Under the pieces are notes generated by a model. It was given only the letters and a program-made list of their open reading frames with translations. It was not told the origin of the DNA and did no database searches. Shown here in pieces: positions 1-5,856 of a stretch of 8,292 bases of DNA (its first letter is position 1; every line of letters begins with the position of its first letter). This DNA is from Phycisphaerae bacterium. GTDB taxonomy: Bacteria; Planctomycetota; Phycisphaerae; SM23-33. The DNA is taken from the NCBI GenBank assembly GCA_030628445.1, contig DAOVQV010000048.1:1-8292 (forward strand), in the 5' to 3' direction. A program made the translations under genes and the position numbers.

Positions 1-860
1 CCCAAGTAGCGCATCGCCGCGACGCTGGCCGTCAGGTGCGCCTTACCGAAGTATGTCCCGACTAACACGCCGGTGAACAGGCTCCAGCAGAGGACGTCGT
101 TGCACAGTTGTGTCCCCGCCGGCCAGCCCACACGCACGAGGTCCTTGCAGTGTCGCAGACGGGCCGTCGCCACAAACCGCGTGGCGAAAACCCCATGCAT
201 TCGAGCAGAAACGAAGATGCCCAGCAGGATCAAAAACTGCGCTGCCCAGGCGATGATCGTCCCGATGGCGGCCCCCTTCAGCCCCATCGCCGGAAACCCG
301 AACTTCCCAAAGATCAGTATGTAGTTTGCGATTACGTTGACCGTGTTGGCGATCAGCGACGCCACCAGGACGATCCTTGGGCGGTGGATACCGAAGAAAA
401 ACTGCTCCAGCACGCGGGACGAGAGGGGAAAGCACACCGTCAGGATCATGTAACGGAAGTACATTACCTCCAGGGCGAGCACGGCCGGGCCGTGACGCAG
501 CAGGGCGAATATCTCGGGTGCCCAGATCGCAAGCGGCGCCATGACCCCCGCCGCCCCCAGCGCCAGGAAGATCCCCGCCCATGCGTACCGGCCGGTCTGG
601 CGGAAATTACCCGCGCCGAAGTTCTGGGAGACGTGTGTATTGACCACCGTCAGCAGGCCCAGCATGAAGGACTCCGGGACGAAGGAGAACATCCCCGCCA
701 CGAATTGAGCGCTGAACGGCGCGGGCCCGACGCGCGAGACCATCAACCCGTCGACGAACTTGATCACCGTGGCGTTCAGCATGGTCAGCGACGCCGGCCA
801 GCTCATCGCCAGCACCTGGGCGATCCCGGATCCCGATGTTTGCGTTTCCAGTTCGGTCAT
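1..860 (-). CDS. MATE-family multidrug/metabolite efflux protein (3' end cut by window edge)
   Basis: The frame is open from an ATG at 858-860 to the left edge, giving 286 complete codons; the C-terminal third or so of a usual 440-480 residue MATE protein is missing. The reading frame encodes successive hydrophobic helices at roughly residues 13-40, 50-75, 91-115, 130-150, 163-184 and 192-219. MATE hallmarks seen are an acidic residue in the first helix (Asp37 in KFVDGLM), a SQNFGAGN motif near 78-85, and the strongly typical stretch around 172-201 (NTVNVIANYILIFG, then MGLKGAAIGT). The family exports cationic drugs or metabolites across the inner membrane using a Na+ or H+ gradient. The start is supported by AAGGG at 867-871, six bases upstream. 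The gene is divergent from the AEC permease gene. The family is clear; the substrate is unknown. Confidence 0.93.
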   Translation of the reverse strand, partial: MTELETQTSGSGIAQVLAMSWPASLTMLNATVIKFVDGLMVSRVGPAPFSAQFVAGMFSFVPESFMLGLLTVVNTHVSQNFGAGNFRQTGRYAWAGIFLALGAAGVMAPLAIWAPEIFALLRHGPAVLALEVMYFRYMILTVCFPLSSRVLEQFFFGIHRPRIVLVASLIANTVNVIANYILIFGKFGFPAMGLKGAAIGTIIAWAAQFLILLGIFVSARMHGVFATRFVATARLRHCKDLVRVGWPAGTQLCNDVLCWSLFTGVLVGTYFGKAHLTASVAAMRYL

Positions 861-884
861 CTGCTGCCCTTATCCGCCGGGGGG

Positions 885-900
885 ATCAGACGGGTCTGAT
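885..900. promoter_or_regulatory. Perfect inverted repeat, candidate operator for the MATE gene
   Basis: ATCAGAC-GG-GTCTGAT is a perfect 7-base inverted repeat with a 2-base centre. It ends 24 bases before the MATE start codon, within its likely leader or core promoter. No T-run follows on either strand, so it does not look like a terminator. Dyads of this size are typical of dimeric repressors that control efflux genes (TetR, MarR or GntR families), but I do not recognise the exact word and no regulator gene is visible nearby. A short RNA hairpin in the leader is an alternative reading. Confidence 0.4.
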
Positions 901-960
901 GATCGCAGCTTTACGGCCTCGTTGCAATGCGACGGGGCACCCCCGGCGACCGTCATTGAT

Positions 961-989
961 TTGCACGGGCGGGTGGTCGTCTGTATAGT
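961..989 (+). promoter_or_regulatory. Candidate sigma70-type promoter for the AEC permease gene
   Basis: TTGCAC (961-966) and TATAGT (984-989) are separated by exactly 17 bases. The -10 matches consensus at 5 of 6 positions and the -35 at 3 of 6. Transcription would begin near 996, leaving a leader of about 78 bases before the GTG at 1074. The call rests on pattern only; housekeeping promoters in some phyla differ from this consensus. Confidence 0.4.
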
Positions 990-1061
990 TGCTTCTTCGC
1001 TCTGGGAGAGGTTCTGGAGAACTCCCTATGCGTCGATTCGTCGAAAAAACATCGGCGGGAC

Positions 1062-1066
1062 GGAGG
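1062..1066 (+). promoter_or_regulatory. Ribosome binding site deciding the GTG start of the AEC gene
   Basis: GGAGG, a near-complete anti-16S match, ends 7 bases before the GTG at 1074. It favours this non-ATG start over any in-frame downstream ATG, the first of which would delete most of the first membrane helix. Confidence 0.75.
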
Positions 1067-1073
1067 CGGCGTC

Positions 1074-2063
1074 GTGATTGTAGGGCAGCTGTCAGAGGCG
1101 ATAGGTCAGTTAGGACACATTTTCTTCTACATCGTCCTGCCAATTCTGCTGATGGCGGGGATAGGGTGGTTCCTCCAGAAGAAGTTCTCCCTGGACATGA
1201 CCACACTGCGCCGGCTGAATTTCTATTTCGTCATCCCCTGTCTGATATACCACTCGATAGTGACGGCGAAGATTACCGCCGGTCACATTAGCCAGATCGC
1301 CGCCTTCGCCGCGGCGATGCTGGTAGGTAACGGACTTATCACGTACCTCGTCGCCCGCCTGCGGGCGGTCAAGTCGGATCAGCGAAACACCATGCTGATG
1401 ACGACGATGCTGCACAACTCGGGGAACTACGGCCTCCCGCTTCAGGAGCTGGCGTATGGACCGGTGGGACTGTCCCTGCAAGTGTTTTACATGCTCGCAC
1501 AGAACCTGGCGCACTTTACTGTCGGCGTGCTGCTGGCCGCCGGCGGCCGAGGGGTGCGCACCAAGCAAACCCTCGCACACATCGCCAAGTTTCCCCCTCT
1601 CTACGCCATAGCGGCCGGTCTTGTTACGGTGCTGCTTGGCGGCGCCCTTGGCGACCAGGCCCCGTCCGCAGCAGCTAAGCTGGAGCCGTTCTGGCGGGTC
1701 GTCGTGTTCATAAGAGGCGCCTTCGTCCCCGTCGCCTTATGCACGCTTGGCGCCCAGCTTGCGCTTCTGGGCCGCACAGCTAACAAGTATCCGGTCACGG
1801 TGAGCGTACTGTTGAGGCTGCTGGTTGCGCCGATGATCGGACTTTGCGTGATCTACGCCCTCGGTTTGCGGGGCCTTATGGCGCAGGTGATGCTGGTCGC
1901 CAGCTGCACCCCGACGTCCGTCAATTCCATGCTGCTTTGCCTGGAGTTCGACAATCACCCCGACTACGCCGCGCGGGCCGTGTTCTATTCGACCCTGTTT
2001 TCGCCGATTACGGTGACGTTGGTGATCTTCCTGGCCCAGAGCGGATTTGGCGGGGCGTTCTAG
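1074..2063 (+). CDS. AEC family permease (auxin efflux carrier superfamily, Mem_trans)
   Basis: This 329-residue inner-membrane protein has about ten hydrophobic segments. Family-typical motifs are NFYFVIPCLIY at 49-59, NSGNYGLPL at 115-123 followed by an amphipathic stretch and a helix at about 135-157, and a C-terminal region with SCTPTSVNS (277-285) and STLFSPITVTLVIF (306-319). Bacterial AEC members include malate, malonate and other organic-acid carriers and mostly uncharacterised permeases; the plant name does not imply auxin transport here. The length is normal for the family (300-330). The start is a GTG, chosen because GGAGG lies at 1062-1066 with a 7-base spacer and the N-terminal helix follows directly. 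It is divergent from the MATE gene and 71 bases upstream of the MBL hydrolase gene, so the two rightward genes could share a transcript. Substrate not inferable. Confidence 0.93.
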   Translation: MIVGQLSEAIGQLGHIFFYIVLPILLMAGIGWFLQKKFSLDMTTLRRLNFYFVIPCLIYHSIVTAKITAGHISQIAAFAAAMLVGNGLITYLVARLRAVKSDQRNTMLMTTMLHNSGNYGLPLQELAYGPVGLSLQVFYMLAQNLAHFTVGVLLAAGGRGVRTKQTLAHIAKFPPLYAIAAGLVTVLLGGALGDQAPSAAAKLEPFWRVVVFIRGAFVPVALCTLGAQLALLGRTANKYPVTVSVLLRLLVAPMIGLCVIYALGLRGLMAQVMLVASCTPTSVNSMLLCLEFDNHPDYAARAVFYSTLFSPITVTLVIFLAQSGFGGAF

Positions 2064-2084
2064 AGCAACTTCTTTCCCGCGGGG

Positions 2085-2113
2085 TTGACCGACTTGCGCT
2101 GAGACACTACGAT
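2085..2113 (+). promoter_or_regulatory. Candidate promoter between the AEC and MBL genes
   Basis: TTGACC (2085-2090, 5 of 6 to consensus) and TACGAT (2108-2113, 4 of 6) are spaced by exactly 17 bases. A start of transcription near 2119-2121 would leave a very short leader that still contains GGAG at 2125-2128. This would let the hydrolase be expressed independently of the AEC gene. Supported by pattern only. Confidence 0.35.
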
Positions 2114-2134
2114 GCCCCGGCCTCGGAGCCGGCC

Positions 2135-2995
2135 GTGAACATCCGCGCATACAAACTCTCGCAGATCAAGATTGAAGACTTCACGCTGGTCGGTTACAGC
2201 GTGGCCGGTGAGGAGTCCGTCATCATCGTCCCGGAGCTGGACTGCTGCTTCGATATCGGTAAGTGTCCGCGCGAGGCCCTGACCGTCAACCACGTGCTGC
2301 TCAGCCACGGGCACATGGACCACGTCGCCGGGTTGCCGTACTACTTCGCCCAGCGGGATTTCCAGGGAATAGAAAACGGCGTCGCTGTAGTCCCGGTCGC
2401 TCTGGTCGAGCCGATCCATGAGCTGATGCGCGCCTGGGGTAAGGTTGAAGGGCACACCCCGCCGTACGAGTTGGTGGGCCTGGAGGCGGGTGGGGACTAC
2501 GAGATCCGCCGCGGGCTTGTTGTCAGGGCCTTTCCGACTCGCCACGTACCGGGGTCGCTGGGCTTTGCGGTGATAGATGTCCGACAGAAGCTGAAAGGAC
2601 AGTACGCCGGATACACAGGTACGCAAATCGTGCAGTTGAAGAAAAAAGGCGTGGCGGTAACCGACCGCGTGGAGTTTCCGCTGGTGGCGTATCTGGGCGA
2701 CACCGCCCCCGCCAACTACTGCGACCTTCCGTACGTCGCCGGCGCCAAGGCGCTGCTGTTGGAATGCACGTTCTTCGATCCCGAGCATACGCCCCGGGCG
2801 CGGGCGGGGAAGCACCTGCACGTATCCGACTTACCTCAAGTGCTTGAAGGGGTCAACTGCGAGCATATCATCCTGATTCACGTCACCCGTCGGACAAACA
2901 TGTCCGCCGCACGCAAGATCCTCCGCAAGACGCTCCCAAAAGACGTGCTGGAGCGGATCACCTTCTTGATGGGGCCGAAGCACATGGAGGAATGA
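2135..2995 (+). CDS. RNase Z-like metallo-beta-lactamase-fold hydrolase
   Basis: This is a 286-residue soluble protein with no signal peptide. The metal-binding motif HGHMDH is at 58-63, with further candidate ligands at His137 (TRHVPGS), Asp189 (LGDTAP) and His249 (LIHVTRR). This spacing and the order HxHxDH, H, D, H match the RNase Z/ElaC-type branch of the fold; His229 (HLHVSD) sits where RNase Z has its proton-relay histidine. The length is close to bacterial RNase Z (about 305), but the sequence diverges and a role in tRNA 3' processing is not established; many relatives are uncharacterised hydrolases. The frame stays open upstream into the AEC gene, so the start had to be chosen: GTG at 2135 has GGAG at 2125-2128, six bases away, and it avoids a long out-of-frame overlap. 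The fold is firm; the substrate is open. Confidence 0.88.
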   Translation: MNIRAYKLSQIKIEDFTLVGYSVAGEESVIIVPELDCCFDIGKCPREALTVNHVLLSHGHMDHVAGLPYYFAQRDFQGIENGVAVVPVALVEPIHELMRAWGKVEGHTPPYELVGLEAGGDYEIRRGLVVRAFPTRHVPGSLGFAVIDVRQKLKGQYAGYTGTQIVQLKKKGVAVTDRVEFPLVAYLGDTAPANYCDLPYVAGAKALLLECTFFDPEHTPRARAGKHLHVSDLPQVLEGVNCEHIILIHVTRRTNMSAARKILRKTLPKDVLERITFLMGPKHMEE

Positions 2996-3041
2996 ACGTC
3001 GAATGATCGACATCAGAGCAGTTAACGCTTCGCTGTAGCAT

Positions 3042-3090
3042 CCCAGGGGCGGCTTTTGCGCCGGTTGGCACTGGGCATTTGGCGTTTTTC
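3042..3090 (+). terminator. Candidate terminator between the convergent transcription units
   Basis: CCCAG (3042-3046) can pair with CTGGG (3071-3075). Inside, GGCG (3048-3051) pairs with CGCC (3059-3062) around a T-rich loop. An alternative stem pairs 3059-3064 with 3079-3084 and runs directly into TTTTT (3085-3089). Either fold would end rightward transcripts from the MBL gene. No T-run follows the hairpin on the minus strand, so termination of the ABC operon here is less clear. The stems are imperfect, hence modest confidence. Confidence 0.38.
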
Positions 3091-3818
3091 TATTCCACGC
3101 GTCCGACGCGGATGTCGAGGTCGGCGCGGTTTTCGAGGCGGTCCTTGCGGCCGTCCTTGATCCAGAGTATCCGGTCGGACTTATCCAGCATCTTATGATC
3201 GTGCGTGGCCGTTATCACCGTCACCCCGTGGTTGTCGCGCAGTGCCCGCAATATATTGATGATGTCCTCGCCGGTGTGCAGGTCGAGGTTTGCCGTAGGC
3301 TCGTCGGCGAGCATGATGGTCGGTTCCATCGAAAGCCCCCGAGCGATGGCGACGCGCTGCTGCTGGCCGCCGGACAACTCGTCCGGGCGGTGGTGCAACC
3401 TGTCACCCAGCCCGACCTCGGTAAGAACCTCCTGGGCCCGAACCGCCGAAGCGTGTGTGCTCATCCCGGAAAACAGCGGCGGGAGCATTACGTTGCGAAG
3501 GGCCGTCAGCGAAGGGATAAGGTTGAACGCCTGGAAGATGTACCCGATGTGGCGGTTGCGGATGTAGGCAAGCTCGTCGGTGCCCTGTTTGGTAAGGTCC
3601 ACCCCGGATATGGTCACCGTCCCGGACGTCGGGCGGTCCAGCGCGCCGATCATGTTGAACAGTGTGCTCTTACCCGACCCGGACGGGCCCATCACCGAAA
3701 GGTACTCGCCGCGAAAGACGTCAAGGTTCATCTCTTCGAGGGCGTGGACGTCGGTATCCCCCATGTGGTAGGTTTTGGTCAAGTCCCTGCATTCGATGAG
3801 TACGTCTTGCTGTGCCAT
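3090..3818 (-). CDS. ABC transporter ATP-binding protein, LolD/MacB-type
   Basis: This complete 242-residue nucleotide-binding subunit carries Walker A GPSGSGKST at 44-52, Q-loop Gln96 (IFQAFNLIP), signature LSGGQQQR at 148-155, Walker B IMLADEPT at 168-175 with catalytic Glu173, D-loop ANLD at 176-179 and switch His206. The IFQAFNLIPSLTALRNV stretch and overall length place it in the LolD/MacB/FtsE-like group (COG1136), which powers FtsX-type permeases by mechanotransmission or lipoprotein and peptide movement. The frame stays open to an earlier ATG at 3899, but that would overlap the upstream gene by about 50 bases and add a non-family Arg/Ser-rich tail. The ATG at 3818 fits the family N-terminus (VLIECRDLTKTY), although its ribosome site (GGACGGA) is weak. 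It is last in the operon, 28 bases after the OPT-like gene, and should energise the FtsX-type permease encoded first. All catalytic residues are present. Confidence 0.95.
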   Translation of the reverse strand: MAQQDVLIECRDLTKTYHMGDTDVHALEEMNLDVFRGEYLSVMGPSGSGKSTLFNMIGALDRPTSGTVTISGVDLTKQGTDELAYIRNRHIGYIFQAFNLIPSLTALRNVMLPPLFSGMSTHASAVRAQEVLTEVGLGDRLHHRPDELSGGQQQRVAIARGLSMEPTIMLADEPTANLDLHTGEDIINILRALRDNHGVTVITATHDHKMLDKSDRILWIKDGRKDRLENRADLDIRVGRVE

Positions 3819-3846
3819 ATTGTCCGTCCACTCACATTGACCGACT

Positions 3847-5856
3847 CTAGAAGGGGATCTTGATAACGGCCTTGGCCAGGAAGTTGATTCCCACCGCAAG
3901 CACCGTTACAAGTCCCATCCCACAGGTAAAACCCGCCCCGACGACGGGTATGTATTTACGCCAGTTCAGGCCCATCTTCCGCTCGAAATAGAACCGCCCG
4001 ATACACGCGCCTATGAACTGAAGGGGGATGATGTGGGGCATCATCCACGAATGCAGGCCCCGGACTATTCCATAACCGATCATTATCGGTAGGGAGAACA
4101 GCCCCAGAATCAAAAACATCGCAAACCCGACGCCAAACCCGACGGACAGGTACTTCCAGGAGAAGGCGTAGGAGAACGCCGAGTGCCTCCCCAGCGTCGA
4201 GGTGTAGATAATGCACCGTGTGGCGGCGTTCAGCTCCCACATCATCTCGGCGTACGGGTACTGAGGCCCCGGAATAGGCGCCAGCGTCCAGATGAAGTTA
4301 GAGAAAAGCAGCGCGGAGACCAAAACGATAGGCACCAGAATGAACTCAGCCTTCCAAAGCGACCAGAATTTTGTGCCCGTCAGCTCCGCCTGTCGGTAAA
4401 AGACGGTTCGCCGGCCGAAGTTGGCCAGCGGCGTCGGGACAAACCAGATCTTCACGTCGCCTTGATATCCGGAGAGGATAAAGGCGGTCTCCCTTATAAA
4501 TGGTATCGTTACGGACTGACCGGCCATACCCTCCAGCCGCGCTGTGACGTAACTGATTATCGGCGTATACAAGAAAGCAAGGATGAATAACGCAATCGTC
4601 GCCCCTGGATGCCAGTCGATCAGCCACCCGCTGATCAGCACGTATGTCAAAGACGTGAAAATGTAGGTCGATAGTATCCACCGCGCTTTGATGTCGCCGC
4701 GTTCAGATATTAAATCTCTTTCCGCTTGCATCTCCTCTGGGAGGTCCTGCTGTTTCTTCCGCAGTGCAGCATGCCTCCGTAGGCTGGTGACGCTCTTGGA
4801 GATGCCCACCACTGCGATGGCGAAGGAGATACCAAGCCCGAAACTGAAGTAGAAATCCAAGTAGTTGTGGAACAGCGTCAGGATGGTGTCGTCCGAGCTG
4901 TGCCAACTTGGCAGGAGCCCGAAGTTGTACATGATCGGGTTGGCGATAATCATGAATACGTACGCCAGGAACCCCCCCAGCATCGCAAAGAAAGGTAGGA
5001 CCATACCCACCACTAACTGACCGAGATTCAAGCTCAACCCCGTTGCGACGGCGGGCAGGAAGCTGGAGGTCTTTTGTGTCCAGTCAACGAAGGGAATGGG
5101 AAGTATCTGGATCGGCTGATCGAGTATAGCCCCGGAGATAATGGGCAAGGCCGTGTACAGCACACCGAAGGACATCCCTAAGACGCCCCCGATGCTGAAG
5201 ACCCGCCACCGCCAGTTTCCCGCCCCTTCTTCATCGCCTCTGGCGGATTCCTCGGTTTGCTGCTCCACCAAGGCGTTGATCCCCTGGGCGCCGACCGGGG
5301 CCATGGGGAAGGGCATCTTCTCGATGTCGCTGGCCAGTCGAAACAGCCCGTACGTCAGGATCGTTGTGTTCAACCGCCCCATAAGGGTCTGAAAGAACAC
5401 CAGGGCGATGGCTGGGTACCACGCCGGGTGGAACAGGTTCCTCTGGGCCAGGACGTCCGGATCGGTCGGGGCGAACCAGAAGGGCAGATGTTCGACGATG
5501 CCCATACCGGTGGCGGCCTGGCTTTGGGCGAAGAACTGGCGATACAGCACGCCGGCGAACGGCTGGGCCATTATTGCCCCGGCCATGTAGAACAGCACGT
5601 AGATCTCAGCCTTACGCAGGTGCTTCTGTGCCCTCCGGGCCACCTCAATGAACAGTACGATGGTGACCCATTGTGCCGCCGGTCCCAGACCGGTCCCGGC
5701 GAGCAGCTGCATGTAAATCCCGCCCGGGACCATTAAAAGCGCTATGAATAGCGCCCCGACCACCGCAGTCCAGGTAAACCCGTCCTCAAACGTCGAGGGC
5801 ACCTCCATCAGGGAGCGGTACTGCTCCAGCTCCTTGGCGTATTTATCTTTGCTCAC
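3847..5856 (-). CDS. Polytopic membrane protein, oligopeptide transporter (OPT)-like
   Basis: This 669-residue protein is strongly hydrophobic, with about 14-16 predicted membrane segments (for example 33-53, 85-108, 146-170, 218-238, 267-312, 331-352, 391-411, 419-437, 502-522, 566-596, 634-658). An acidic, charged loop lies at about 198-212 and a long charged loop at about 355-392. The MPFPMAPVGAQG stretch (181-192), the WRWRVFSIGG segment (216-224) and ILPIPFVDW (251-259) resemble motifs of the OPT superfamily, whose members move oligopeptides or metal chelates by ion coupling. Size and helix number also fit OPT, but the resemblance is recalled by eye and weak elsewhere; it may belong to an uncharacterised OPT-related DUF family. 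The start is GTG at 5854-5856, overlapping the permease stop by 4 bases (GTGA), with GGAG at 5864-5867. It sits between an ABC permease and its ATPase, which suggests a partner role. Existence of the gene is certain; function is not. Confidence 0.85.
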   Translation of the reverse strand: MSKDKYAKELEQYRSLMEVPSTFEDGFTWTAVVGALFIALLMVPGGIYMQLLAGTGLGPAAQWVTIVLFIEVARRAQKHLRKAEIYVLFYMAGAIMAQPFAGVLYRQFFAQSQAATGMGIVEHLPFWFAPTDPDVLAQRNLFHPAWYPAIALVFFQTLMGRLNTTILTYGLFRLASDIEKMPFPMAPVGAQGINALVEQQTEESARGDEEGAGNWRWRVFSIGGVLGMSFGVLYTALPIISGAILDQPIQILPIPFVDWTQKTSSFLPAVATGLSLNLGQLVVGMVLPFFAMLGGFLAYVFMIIANPIMYNFGLLPSWHSSDDTILTLFHNYLDFYFSFGLGISFAIAVVGISKSVTSLRRHAALRKKQQDLPEEMQAERDLISERGDIKARWILSTYIFTSLTYVLISGWLIDWHPGATIALFILAFLYTPIISYVTARLEGMAGQSVTIPFIRETAFILSGYQGDVKIWFVPTPLANFGRRTVFYRQAELTGTKFWSLWKAEFILVPIVLVSALLFSNFIWTLAPIPGPQYPYAEMMWELNAATRCIIYTSTLGRHSAFSYAFSWKYLSVGFGVGFAMFLILGLFSLPIMIGYGIVRGLHSWMMPHIIPLQFIGACIGRFYFERKMGLNWRKYIPVVGAGFTCGMGLVTVLAVGINFLAKAVIKIPF

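Noticed and set aside
43..582. A 179-codon minus-strand open frame
   Set aside because: It is in the wrong frame within the MATE gene; its product is Gly/Arg/Pro-rich and lacks helices.
108..899. A 263-codon plus-strand open frame at the left end
   Set aside because: It is antisense to the MATE gene, with low-complexity Arg/His/Gln-rich composition and no recognisable domain. The minus-strand frame has clear MATE motifs.
1844..2134. Upstream extension of the MBL hydrolase frame into the AEC gene
   Set aside because: It would overlap the AEC coding region by over 200 bases and add an Arg/Pro/Gly-rich tail unlike the family. The GTG at 2135 has a well-placed GGAG and fits the family N-terminus.
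2998..3011. Short hairpin GTCGA-ATGA-TCGAC just after the MBL stop
   Set aside because: It has only a 5-base stem and no following T-run; it is too weak to call a terminator or operator.
3819..3899. N-terminal extension of the ATPase to an ATG at 3899
   Set aside because: It overlaps the OPT-like gene and adds residues unlike any ABC ATPase N-terminus. The ATG at 3818 starts directly before the family's first strand.
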